NCBI RefSeq assembly: GCF_002234675.1
Contig: NC_019859.2
Location: 10,629,983 to 10,693,982, forward strand
Direction: 5' to 3'
Origin: Oryzias latipes
Lineage: Eukaryota; Chordata; Actinopteri; Beloniformes; Adrianichthyidae
DNA: 64,000 nucleotides
Of the stretch, positions 13,301 to 25,545 are shown piece after piece. A model generated the notes under the pieces. It saw only the letters and a list, made by a program, of their open reading frames with translations. It searched no databases and was not told the DNA's origin. The translations under genes were made by a program, and so were the position numbers. The first letter of the stretch is position 1; every line of letters starts with the position of its first letter.

Positions 13301-15896
13301 AGGAAACAAAGGTTCTTGTGGTCTCACCAAAGGTTTTCATAATCTAATATAATATGTAAAAGCATAGTCCTTTTTATTTGGAGCTGATGTGTGCAAAACT
13401 TGTTTATTTAAAAACGATATACATCCTGCAGTAAAACACATGTAAACAATTTAGAGATTACTCAGATTGATTCTAAAGCTTTACTAAAAATGCTCAGCCA
13501 GTTGGAATCGCCTCATCGAAGCACTTTGTACTTTAAAAACAAGCATCCGCAGTAAATGAGTGTGTCTTGGCCGCCCTTCGGTTTAAGGGAGTCTTGATAT
13601 ATGTTTCACCCACTTTACAATATCAAGATTTACTTTTTTATATTTTCTTCTCTTAAAAGTGGTTTAATTAAAAAAGTTCTACTCTAAAGAAAAGCAACGC
13701 TGCTTTTGAAAGTACTTTTTTTTGTCATAGGGAATTAAATTTCTCATTAAATTGCTAATAAGTTATCCAGACAATAAAAAATAACTTTTTAAAGTAACTG
13801 GAAAAAAGGTGAAGAGTTTTGAGTAAGAATTGCATTATTTAGTCAAAATCATTGTTAATTTCAAAAGAACTCCCATTGTTTGATGCTTGTTGGTCTTGTG
13901 GAAACAGAAAACAAGAAAAACGGCAGACTCCAACTCTGCTTTATGGCACGCAGAGAGCAACATCTATGTCTGATGTCGATTTTTAAGCCTCACAGTGGAA
14001 TAAAAGAAAAATTTAAATAACTTAGGTGGAAGTATTCAATAAAGTAATCTCAAATGACAGAGGAAGCCCTTGTTTGTTACCAGAATCCTCTAATCTCCAC
14101 ATCCAAACTATGATCTGAAAGATGGACAACAGTGATATGACCCATCTTAAGCCTTTTATGTAATCTGATTTGGAAAGGAAACGGAATGAAAGAGTTTGTA
14201 AGAAGTGCAACTGTTTGTTGAAAAAAAAAATTAACCTACGGATTAAATCCCATGACATCACTACAAAAGGATTTAAGTGAACTCAATTTTTTGGTTTTGC
14301 TTTTCCTGAAAGAATGTGAGAATGTGTGGTGAGGACATTCAGTTCAGGATGTTCTTTAGCAAGAGGAGCCAGTTTGTCCCTGAAGACAGCAGCCCTGGCT
14401 CCACGCTGTGTCCCAGTCCTGCAGGAAAGCAGAAACAAGGGCTTGGGCGCTCTGCAGGACTGTGCTCATTTTAACTAAGAGAACTTCGTTTTCCCTCCCA
14501 CTCATGCACAGACACAGATTTTCTTAGATTTTTTTTTTTAGCACTTTGCAGTACATTTTGTGGCTAGTACACAAGCTTTGATGTGACAGACCTCCAAACC
14601 TCAACAAATAAGCAGGAAGAGTTCCGACTCATCCTCAAATGTAGGTCATAACTTGCAGTTTCAGGTAAAAACATACATTTGTCTTCTATCTTTGGCCATA
14701 CATCACAGCAGGGAGAAGTCCTAAATACAAATCAATAGGTCACAGAGTGCAGGCACAAGTCATGGAGGAGCTGTTTGCAAACTCTGCTGCAGCTGTGACG
14801 TGTGTTGGTTTCATTGAGGCCACAGGAGCTGTCCAGTGCTGAAAATCAATCCAAAGCCTGCAGTGATAATCGACAGGGGAGCAGCAGAGCACTACACCGA
14901 TGTTGAAAATGATGCTGCCTGTTAAAATCTCTCTTTTTTTTCTAACCCCCTCCCTTGCTTTCATCCCTCACTCACATTTCTTTACAGTAGACCAGTTCAA
15001 CAGCAGGAACGTTTAGTTAAACATTGATTTTTTTTTTCATTTTCTGTCCAGTTGGGTAATTTTTTGTTTAATTAGAAAGTAAAGTTGCAGCATGAGTTCA
15101 TGTTGGATAAAAGCACAAAACTGAAAAACCTTTTTTTTTAAAATAATTTTTAGAATCTTTAGTTGTTTGTGATGTATTCCATATTTACAAATATTCTTAA
15201 AATGTAACTCAAATATCTTTAAAAAATGACATATACTTGCACTTACCTTTGCTTTGCTGTCCACTCAGTAACTTAAAGTATGAAAGTGGTTTCATCCTCC
15301 TCCTGAAATTATGCTTAGGTTGCTTTTTTCCTACTTTCTTGCTTTCCGTCTTCTTTTTCTCTAAAAAACAAACATCGTCTTCAGAGATCTGCTCCTGGAT
15401 TTCTCACACATAAACTTGTACATGTCTCCAGTCTGAGCTTTGTCCTGTTGCTCCATCACACCAAGTCGCTCCTTTCTTCCTGCTTGGTAGTTCTGCCTCT
15501 CCCCACATGCCTGCTGGCCAGTGTGTGTGAGTGTGTGCATGTGTTTGCATGTCTGTGTGTGCACAGAGTGATACAGAGAGAGAAAGAGAGCTCTGATTAC
15601 ACGCCTATTTATAAGCTCAATTGTTTTCCCCAGAAACGGAGGACGCAGAGCATGTTTAAGATTCCAGCCAAATCCAGCAGATGTTCAGACTCACAAGAGA
15701 AAAAGAGGATAAAAAAAGTAAATGAAAAAAGCACAAAAATAAAAATAATTCTTCCAACTTTTATGAAACTCCTACTCTAAAGATTTACTTTGGATACACA
15801 GCTTACATACACATGTTTGTTATTTCTTTGGATTATGGCGCTTGGAAGAAGTCTGAACTCTGAAAACAGTGTTTGATATGGTTATTTGGAGTCTTT

Positions 15897-15936
15897 AGCC
15901 AGCCTCTTTTTTGTAAAGAGAAAAAAGAGGCTGGCT
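15897..15936. repeat. Perfect 16-bp inverted repeat with 8-nt loop
   Basis: The arm AGCCAGCCTCTTTTTT (15897-15912) is the exact reverse complement of 15921-15936, with loop GTAAAGAG. It is isolated, with no gene or larger repeat around it that I can recognise. The T-run in the stem could also act as a weak terminator-like signal if transcribed on the plus strand. Confidence 0.85.
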
Positions 15937-16113
15937 CATTTAAGTGATGTGTCATAAGCGGTACATCAAATAAAGCATTGACATACCAGTGATGCTTTTA
16001 TAAGCTGACGTAAATCATTACAGGCAGTCATGGAGCTCAACTGTGACATCGCCCAAACATGATTTGGTTGGCTTCATTTCTCATTTATAAAAGGCAGAAT
16101 ACTGTAAACAAAT

Positions 16114-16402
16114 AACCCATCCATTTGCCTAACCTGCTATCTTCGTTGTCCTGGCGATGGTGGGATACAACCTGGAAAGGTTGCCAGTCTGTTTCATGGT
16201 ACACAATCACTCCCACACCTAGGAACACTTTAGAGTAAACGATTAACCTATATGAAACATATTTTTGAACTGTGGGGAGAAGCTAAAGAAAAAACACATA
16301 CGCACGGAAAGAACATGCAAACTCCAGGGTCCCAGTCAGGATTTGAACCAGGGCCTTCTCGCCTTCTCATATAGTGCTAATCACTATGCCACTGTGCAGC
16401 CC
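16114..16402 (-). mobile_element. tRNA-like SINE copy, ATGG-tail family
   Basis: Read on the minus strand it starts GGGCTGCACAGTGGCATAG, carries a B-box-like GGTTCAAATCCTGAC and an AGTTTGCATGTTC segment, and ends in a short ATGG tail (ccatccat at the left edge). Three other copies in this window have the same order of motifs. Diverged and non-coding. Confidence 0.7.
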
Positions 16403-16895
16403 TGTACAAACAAAGGATCTTAAACATTTTAACAGCTCTAATAATAGTAATTTGTAATATATCAGAAAGTAAAGAGAGAGGACCTAAAACATTACAAAAT
16501 CGATTTTTGCAAAGCTGTCAAGTGGATCTCAAACTCAAGCAAACATTTCTGAGGTTGGAACAGGTTATTTTCTGGTGGGCCATCTGGGAATTTATGAAGT
16601 AAAAATTTTTCTAGGGAAGTAGCTTTTGATAAAGTGGAAAAATATGCAAAACCTTGCTAAACCGCTTTCATGGGTGAAGGCATGAAAGCGGCAAAAGCCA
16701 CGGAAATCATTGCACTTCTGGTTCCTGTTGAAAAATAATTAAAATTAAAAAGGTTTAATACAAACATTAGTTGTATCTGGTATATGAAACTTCTGAATGA
16801 AAGCTTTGAGAACTCAGTGGTGAAAAGATCTTTCCAATCACTTCTTAGTCATTATTGGTGACTGAATTTTCTTAAAAGCTTTGGTGTCTTACAAC

Positions 16896-17150
16896 CGTCC
16901 ATCCATCCATCCATCCGTCCATCCATACATCCATCCATTTTCTGACCAAATCACACACATAATCACACCTAGGGACAATTTATAGTAAACAATGAAGCAT
17001 GTTCTTGGAGGGTGAAAGGAAGGCGGAGTGGCTGGAGAAAACCTATGCATGCACAGGGAGAACATGCGAACTCCACACAGAAAGGTCCCAGCTGGGACTT
17101 GAACTGGCACCTTTTTGCTGTGAGGCAACCACCACTGCGCCAACGTCCCT
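16896..17150 (-). mobile_element. tRNA-like SINE copy with (TGGA)n tail
   Basis: Same family as 16114-16402 and in the same orientation. The left edge is an imperfect CCAT tetranucleotide array (the tail on the minus strand), followed by 'cacacctagggacaatttatagtaa', the 'catgcgaactccacacagaaag' block split here by substitutions, and the tRNA-like head at the right edge (GTGGTGGTTGCCTCACAG on the minus strand). Short open frames inside it are artefacts of the repeat. Confidence 0.75.
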
Positions 17151-19919
17151 TCATTCATATAAATGTAAATGTGTGGCAGTCTGTCTCTGTTCAAAACGAA
17201 AAAGATATTCAATCATCTTTTAAACAGAGACAGACAATCACACTTATTAATATCCAAGGGACAATTTTGTCATCATTTAGCCAATGAAATGTGTTTTTGG
17301 AATAGAAATTGGAGTGCCTGGAGTTTGGCAAGTAGCAATGAACTGAAGGAAAATTAAGACAATGAAGAACCACACAAACTAAACCTCAAAGATCAATTTT
17401 TACATTTACTTATTAAGGTGTTTTTAACTTTTCTCGCATCCACAAACATTTCCAGTACTGTATTTTAAGTAATGTGTTATGTGAACCATGCTGAAACAAC
17501 AGCCTGATTGCTGAAGTTAATCGCTGAAGCAGAAGGGAGGAATTGCAGCAAACGTTCTGTTACCCACACCAGCGTACTGAGTCCTCTTCATGTTGACTAA
17601 CAGCAACGGCCCCATAAGACAAGACAAGTCACAGCAGACTGGATTACAATAATTATCCTATTTATAAACATGTACTTCCATAAAACTGGAAGTGTTTGAG
17701 TTTATATTTGTCTTTCATGTGTTTTTTTAGGTTACATGAGAGGGATTTTCCAGCAACCACACCTGACAGAGACGAGGGAATTTAACACAGTCTACTGCAT
17801 AATTAGACAATTTTGTGGCAGTTTTTGGCCAAAGTGGTAATGGTTGCTTTAGTTTTATTTTAATTGTTCTTGGTAAAGAAAACAAAAAAAAAATTCTCAA
17901 AAAGAGATTAAAGCCTAACTCTTTCTGTCTTTAAGGAACTTTACGCATTTGTCAGTCATTTCCACCAATGTGTTTCAGTCGTTGTGGATTTTGAAACTTG
18001 TCTCCACATCTTTCCCGCTCTTCAGCAGCAGACACGCTGATGGATGAGTTTTAACCCGGATTTCATCAAATCAACAAATGGGGGGGAAAGTGCTTTTAGT
18101 GAAGATGAAGATGAAGGTGAAGTGTGTCATGTGTCAGAGAAAATAACTCAAGCAACAGTCTTAACCACTCAGTCTGGGATTGCTGTTACTTGAGACCACA
18201 GAGATCGCATTAGTGATGTCCTCCACAGCAGACATATGCTCTGCAAATAAATGTGTTTCTTTCAGATAGTGCAGCTTCTTTCTCTTCTTTGGTCTCCTTG
18301 TAACAAACAGGGAATCAGACAAGAGACAGCAGCATGGAGGATGTCACCGCTTTGTCACAGCGGTGGCCAAGAAGCCCCTAGAAAGGTTCCCCTGATCCAA
18401 AAGGTACAAAGAAGTTTGCTTGTAAAACACTGGAACTCTTCTCAATGCTTGCATGAAGGCTTAAGCAAGCATGGGAGCTTCCTGCATACCTGATCTGACT
18501 CCATGTGTTAACTTGGGGAAGCTGAATACATTTGTTTTTTAACCATTTTTAATTGATTTTTTTCCCCGTATGAATAGAAATTACATACAATTTTCCAAAG
18601 CATTGGCACATGTTGAGAATGTGAATCGTTTAAATCAAAATTTTAAATTATTATCATTTTTTTTAAATCAAATTAGCTGTACATTTCCATATTACTTATA
18701 TTGCAGTTTTGGTTGCTTTGTTGGTTTATTTCAAGCAAAAAAAAAACAAAGAAATTATCATTTAAATAAATATTTAAATGAACGTTATTTAAGATATTAA
18801 TTCATAAATTGTTTGGAAAATAAAAGCATAAGATGCCATCTTCTTGAAATCATAATTACTTTTACATTAACAGACATAATTGCACTAATACACTAATACA
18901 CTTGCACTAGTACATGCATGAGACAGTTCTAATTGGGACTGAAGTAATAAAAACCAAATAAATAAATAAATGGGACTTGGCCCGTTGTAGACATATATAA
19001 TAAAGAACAATGTTTAAACTAGAAAAAAAAATTCTGATGAGCTCAACAGCACACTCTAACAAACTTCCTTCCTTGTGCAGGGCCAGCGCTGACATTTCTA
19101 TTTCGGACTTGATGAGACCAACTAGACACAGCTCTTTAGTTTCCATGGGAACCCTTCTTTCTGTTTATTCTTTTCCACACAGAAATGCCCTCTTTTGTCT
19201 CAAGTTGTTTATTTCCAATTATTTTAAAACTCCTCTCTGTCTTGTCTGCGTAGGAGGGTGTTAATATGCTTCAATATGGGCCAGAGCTGGGTGGTACGGG
19301 TCAGAGGTCGGGGGATTAATTGTGTGGGCTCATAGAGAACATAAGTAAACTAAGAAACACCCACAATGCCTAATGTTTTACTGGATGCAAGAGAAAAGCC
19401 TTGAAAAAGCATTTGATAACACAACAAAAGGTGGCACTTTCACTGGAAAAAGTCTCTATGGATGAAGATGGACCCATGACACAGAAAGGATTATTAATAA
19501 TAACGATAGCAGGTTGTGCTTCAGCTGAATATCCTGACAGCGCCGTGTGAATGTGAAGCAGTCTGCAAAGAGGACATGACTTTGAATGAGGTTAAGCAAA
19601 GCCAATTCAAACTGCCAGAACAGCCACGTGACTACAGAAAGAGGTAGCCTAAAAATAGGAAAAGAACACTCAAAAATAGTAGAGTTATCTGTTTGTGCAG
19701 CAAGTCCTTTTTATTTAACAAGAAATGTTTTAAAAGGATATCAAAATAAATAAAAAAAACAAGGAGTTCCATAAAAACATTCAAAAAGTAAGCTAAAAAA
19801 AAGCTTACTGCTAGATAGAATAACTTTAAATTGAATGTTATATAGCACAACAACAAGTGTATTTTTTTTGCTAGTTCTAAGCAAATGGTTTGTATTATTG
19901 AGTTTTAATGACTGACAAT

Positions 19920-20015
19920 CTGTGGGTGGACCCCATCTTTGCCCAGCAGTAGCCAGGTTAGACTCTGGCAACCGAAAAGGGTAAAGCGTGTTAAGTAAAT
20001 GGAAGGATGGATTTT
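19920..20015 (+). mobile_element. Partial 3' end of an ATGG-tail SINE
   Basis: Only the distal part is present: 'tttgcccagcagtagccaggttagactctggcaacc...aaatggaaggatgg' (shown broken), matching the 3' portion of the copy at 37985-38257. No tRNA-like head is visible. Confidence 0.45.
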
Positions 20016-20329
20016 CCTTTTTGTGTTTGGAGTATAAGTTGTTCTTTTTTTGCATAGTTTATACGGGAGTGCGACTTAAATGTGACTTTTTTTTAAATAA
20101 ATAAATAAATAAAGAAGAAGAAGCGCTGCTCTGTCTTCCATTGGGTTTGGCAGAATTGTTCCAAAGCGACACAGAGAATAAAGAACACTACAGATTCAGT
20201 GATTTATAGTGATGAAGGTTTAGTTGACTTATTAGCGTGTTTTTATGCCATGGCTATCTGAGTAACTGCTTATAAATATACAACATCCTCCTATGTTTCA
20301 TGAAGCTTATTAAGCATCAAGGTGTTACA

Positions 20330-20655
20330 GCAGTAAATGGTGCAGACATATTCAGTCCATTATTGTTATTATTCCATTGTTATGATTTGAATTTGAAGAT
20401 GAAATGTCTGCTCTTGTTCCCATATTTTGTTAAATCCATTTTTACTAAAAGTGCAACTTATTTATGATTTTTTTCTTCTTTATTCTGGAATCTTTGGCTG
20501 CTGTAATTATGTGTCATATGTGTTAATGGAGTGGAGTGGGAATGGTGAAGGATGGGTTGTTTTTTTGTTTCAAATGGTAAAGCACTTCGAGTTATGCAAG
20601 TTATGAGAAGGGCTTTTTAATAAATAAAGTTGTATATGATTTGATTTGATACTGC
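20330..20655 (+). mobile_element. Probable LINE 3' end remnant
   Basis: The segment ends 'taaagcacttcgagttatg...aataaataaagttg' followed by a GATTT repeat (TGATTTGATTTGAT), the usual form of a teleost non-LTR retrotransposon 3' end with a short tandem tail. No coding portion is recognisable. Left boundary uncertain. Confidence 0.4.
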
Positions 20656-21649
20656 GGTGTGACTTACAGTCCGAAATAGACAGTACATAATTATGGTTCA
20701 TTTTCATAACAGTGACAAAAACTAATGTAATAAGTGGAAATGACTCATTTTAGAACAAAATGTAAATATAATGTAGTAAATCTTCATAAAATCTAAAACT
20801 AGCTCTTATTATAGAACATAAATCTAAATTTTGGCTTCAGAAATATTGTCTTTAGATTTCTCACAAACATCATCATTTTAATAACAATTTCTTTTTTTTC
20901 TAGATCTTAGCTCTAAATGAGACAAACAATTCTCAGCTGTGCTGATTTTGAGAAAAGCTTGGAAAGGTGTGGAGGAAAGACCAGTAACTTAAAACCTGGT
21001 AAAATATCTTGAATGTTTAAAGACAACGTTTATATCTTTGCGAGTATTAAATAGTTTGCAGTGTGGTCTAGGTAGCTGTGAGGTTTCAGATGCATGGCCC
21101 TGCCTGACCAGACATCCCATCTCAGCTCTTAGAGAAACCAACGCACGTTTTTCCACTGACAACCTCACGGAGGAGGTCAGTGACGGAAATCACCTCCTGG
21201 AGCCCACAGCTGTGGTATAATAACTCTCCCTTTGGTCCCTTTTAGATCTGATGAGAAGCTGATGGGATCTATTTTCTGTAGTGCAGTCCGTCTCTGTGGG
21301 CCGGCTCATGACTCGCCTCGAATGCCATGAGAGCCAATTTACCGAGAAGCAGGCGGCTGCCTCATTTCTCACTTTCAGAACCGATCTAGGTCAGCGTATT
21401 TTTTAGAAAAAGCAGGCCAGCAGGGACGCAAGGGGGACGGGGGCAGCCCGTGGATGAAGGCATGCAACAAATTTAGATTCTAAACCTGTAAACATTGCTG
21501 TTCTTAAAGAGATAAGCATGAACTAAAATTACATTTTCAGTCAAATCTTCTTGAAGGTTTTTGTCAGTGACCATTAAAACACCTTCATATCCCAGTCAGA
21601 CCAAACCAAATACAGCAGCTCTGCAATAAAGTTTAATTTTAGTCTAATT

Positions 21650-21835
21650 TTTAATTCGAACACTGATCGCAGGTTTGGTTCCCGCCTTGCCTGCCATTGT
21701 GTGAAGACACTGAACACCTCATTGAACCTGGTGGTTATAGCTTGGCACCAGTGTTTGGCGTCAGTGTGAATGTGTGTGTTTGGGTGAATGGGACTGTGAG
21801 AGTTTTAAAGTCAGCATATAGCAATAATTATTAGG
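21650..21835 (+). mobile_element. Diverged tRNA-like SINE remnant
   Basis: Contains a B-box-like GGTTTGGTTCCCGCC, then 'tgtgaagacactgaac', 'cagtgtttggcgtcagtgtg' and 'gtgtttgggtgaatggg', in the same order as the repeat at 57822-58061 (opposite strand) and the fragment at 63418-63520. Non-coding and diverged. Confidence 0.5.
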
Positions 21836-24081
21836 GGAAATTTCGTGTGAACCCAGAGTTAATGTTGTCAACCCTGTTTTTTTCAGACAGACATTTTCTT
21901 CAGTTTATTTTTGGTCTTGAATTAGAAAATTGTCAGTAGTTTTGGTTAAAGAATGTGTTTAGATGTTTTCTGTTCTGTGTCAAGAAATAAAAAGTTTCCC
22001 ATTTCAAAAATGTTTATTAAATAGTTGATTTGAATTAAAAGTTATTGTAAGGGTTCAATAAAAGATAGGCGATATGAACGTTTTTTTTCACCCAATATTC
22101 AAATTCTCAATTGACTAATGTGCAAGTTGATCATGCGATATGGAAATCCATTATGAAATTTACATGTCAATATGAAAAGTTACAATTCAATTTACAATTT
22201 TGAAAATACAATTTTAAATAAAAGCGAAATCAATTGCATTTTAAATTGTCATGGATTTTTGATAGGTTGGCCGTCACACAATTATATCTCGCTAAATGTG
22301 GCTCCTGCTATAGCTGTATAAAAAAAAACAGTTTCCCTCAGAAACTTTTTTGATTATTCATCAACTTAGTTCAAATCTCATCATTTATTTGGACTTTTTG
22401 GTGACAAAAAACTTAAGATAGTTCATTTTGTCTTTAACAAACAAATCATTTTAACCATTTTTATAGTAGCTATAGAATAAAACAAATTTTAGTCACTTTA
22501 CTTTGATCCTGTTAGATGATATAAATACGGGAAAACATATTTTTTTCAATTCTGCCTATTTGTGTTTCTTTATCTGTCAGAATGCAGTTCCTATGTTAGC
22601 CTATGAAGCAAACCCTCAAATTTAATATGCAAAATAGCCAATAATGTATTTTAATCTATATTTGCACCGTTTGTTTTTTTTTACTTTTATTTTAACATAA
22701 CAACAGCTGCAGATTTGAAGGAAACAAAAAACAAGAAGCATTGATTTTTTTTTAACAAAATTGGTTTGTTGATGGCAGTGACAAAGAGAATAAAAGTATT
22801 GAACATGATTGCTGCTCATGATCAATACTTGCCTTGAGGTGGAGTAACAGGAGTGCCTAAGCGCTCCTTGCCTTCCACATTCATGTTAAGCTAACATTTG
22901 TTTCACCCTGATGTGCTTTCATGTTTTTATTTCGGTCAGCAGAACCATGATGTGCAAAACAATAAATCAAAGAAAAGATGTGCAACTGTGACGCAAAACC
23001 TTTGCTAAAAGCTGACCCGCACGCTCACATGTCCATGAATCTCTGCAAGACTGACGTAATCAAATATGTTTGTCCTTTGGAAAAACAATTTGGAGTTACG
23101 CTATAGTCAGAGAATAGGCTGATTTTACATAAAAATGTTAAATTAAATGTTAAAAAACTGAAACATTTCCTTCTTTTTAAAATTTCAACATACATTTTAT
23201 CAATAATACCTAAAAATTAATTGATTACATTCCACAACGATGATAAAAGTCAGAAAAATCAAACACAAGACTATTGTGCCCAACATTTGTATGTTACAGA
23301 ATTTATAAGGTGTTTAACTACAGTGTGAGAACTTGACCTTTAAACCAAATTACTTTTTTTAATTTTGGTTTATTTAGAAAAGTTAGGTACATTGTAGAAG
23401 TTGGCAGACTTTTTGTTACAAATTTTTAAACATTTCAGTGGTTTGCAATTTTTATACGTTTTTTAAATCTAAAAATTACTTTATTATCATATAGTCAAAC
23501 ATTTACAGTCATCAATGAACATTAAACTGAAGTCCAAAGATTTCAGCAATACCTGTTACCTGACAAAAGTCCAACAAGCATCAAAGTGAGGTAAATCTAC
23601 TTTTCCTATATAAGATTCCAAACAGCTGAATTCAGAGTGTTGCACTGCATAAAAAACAAGGCCACCTGCAACCCAGATTCTCCAGAAAATGAGTAATTCA
23701 AACTTTTTCCCACAAATCCAGCGCAAACATGACTTCTGCAGCTTGTGGATCTATTGACCAGTTTTAGACACAAAGTACGGTACTTCAATAGGAACTCATT
23801 AATCTACATTATTATTACCGTTACTTAAGTTGAAGTTTGCCCAAGCCGCTACTTTAATAAAAAAATAGCTGGTGAAAAACTTATTCCCAAAGGCTATTGA
23901 TTTGCTAATTTATAGTCTTAGGCAAACAAAGTGAAACTTCATGTACAAACAGGTAATGGCAGATGATAAAGTAAATGACATGTTGACTTTTTTCCCTTGC
24001 TTACAGTCCTTTCTGCAAGGCTTTCCATGTTATAAGGGTGTGTCATAAGGCACTTTTGAACACAATGCTAATGTCCAATTC

Positions 24082-24543
24082 TTAAACTTTGATTTTCTTT
24101 TTTTAAGCTATTTTTAAAGGCTTCCCAGTGGTCTTTTTACTATGATTATGCTGTTTTTAGTCAAAATTAAAAAAGTTTTTTGAACATACAGCCCTTTACA
24201 ACCCCAACATTACCGGTGCAACAAAAAAGGTAAGCAAAATTGCAGCTATCCAGCTGTACAGTTTTGAGCCAGATTCAAGCTCAGACGACAAAAACCAAAG
24301 ACGATCATGGATCTATCTGTCTACAAGTGGATGCATGAGAAATGGAGAGAAGCAGGCAGCTTGTGACCTACCGATTGCAGCATCTACATCACTGCTACAA
24401 GCTTTTTGCTATGGCTTTTCTTTGTCTGCTCCTAAATCATGACTTCAAAAGAAAAAACACTCAGAAATGAAATTTACTCCATCATGAGAAAAATGCCACA
24501 AGAACGTGTTAAAAACATGACTTTCAGCAAAGTGGGTCTTTAA
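24082..24543 (+). mobile_element. TTAA-flanked MITE, copy A
   Basis: Bounded by TTAA at both ends, with a right end of AGTGGGTCTTTAA. Interior blocks shared with copies at 38951, 54022 and about 48590 include TTCCCAGTGG, TATGATTATGCTGTTTT, AACATTA.CGGTGCAA, CCAGCTGTACAGTTT and ATGCCACAAGAACGTGTTAAAAAC (split by substitutions among copies). No open frame. TTAA target sites suggest mobilisation by a piggyBac-type transposase, which is inference. Confidence 0.75.
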
Positions 24544-24555
24544 GATATAACACTA

Positions 24556-25545
24556 TATTTCAATTCAATTCAATTTTATTTTATTTTTCATAGCCCAAAT
24601 TTACAACAACAGTTGTCTCAATGGGCTTCGTATCGGTAATTGTAAAAGTTAAACATAAAATCAAAAGGATCATGAACATACATACATAGAGTTCAATAGG
24701 AAAATATTAAATTGAACTAACTAAACAGACTAAACTAAACTGGCATCTCTGCCCTTAGACCCCCCTTCGCAGTAAGGAAAAACTCCTAAAAAAACGGATT
24801 CCGGAAAAACCGAAGAAACCTCAGGGGTGTCCACATGAAGGAGGGATCCTCCCCCAGGACGGACAGGCGATTACAGGAACTCATGAAGAAGAATGAACTT
24901 ATCTAACTCTACAACTACATATTTAAAGTCCAGCAGATGATCTTCATCCAGATGAATTTGGGGGGACAGTCGGGGGCGCGAGTCCAGCCAAAAACAGGAT
25001 CCACAGCCAGGTGTAGGAGCAGGAGCAGAGACGAGCCAGAGACGAGGTACACGGTCAGGTACAGGAGCACGATGAGCAAACTGGAATCTGGAAGCCCTCC
25101 CACTCCCCAGGAGGGGAGTGGGAAAAGATGGACAGTACATGAATCGCACCGCTCTAAACAGAGGCATGGAGAACTAAATGATGAACAATGACCAAGAAGA
25201 GATAAGAGAGGAAGGGTAGAAGTAGATGAGAAAAGACAGAACCCCAGTGCACCATAGTTACCCCAGCTTCAAACTTCTAGCAGGCTACTAACAACTAATT
25301 GATATTGTTATTAAGTCTAATTTAAACACATTAACATTAAGTTAAGTAATCTCAGAATACTAACTAGTCTGACAATAAGCCTGTCCAAAGAGGAATGTTT
25401 TCAGTCTAACTTTGAATGTAGAAACTGTGTCTGCCTCTCTCACAAGAGCTGGGAGCTTATTCCATAAAACAGGGGCTTGGTGGGGCTGCAAGGAATTGAA
25501 TTTTTGCCTGCCTTTTTTCTTTTTTGTTAGGTTTTCAAGCAAATA
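24556..25545 (-). mobile_element. LINE-derived repeat with reverse-transcriptase C-terminal fragment
   Basis: The right part, read on the minus strand at 25360-25475, encodes VLWNKLPALVREADTVSTF followed by KVRLKTFLF, the typical C-terminal tail of fish LINE ORF2 proteins. The remainder carries the widespread teleost segment beginning with AATTCAATTCAATTTTATTT and including 'aggaaaaactcct' and 'gaagaaacctcaggg'. No intact enzyme domain is present. Internal short open frames here are not host genes. Confidence 0.6.

Noticed and set aside
16889-17223. Open frames up to 107 codons on both strands
   Set aside because: They lie entirely in a tRNA-like SINE and its ATGG tail; similar peptides recur at the other copies.
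24871-25191. 84-98-codon frames on both strands
   Set aside because: Located within the LINE-derived repeat 24556-25545; not a host gene.
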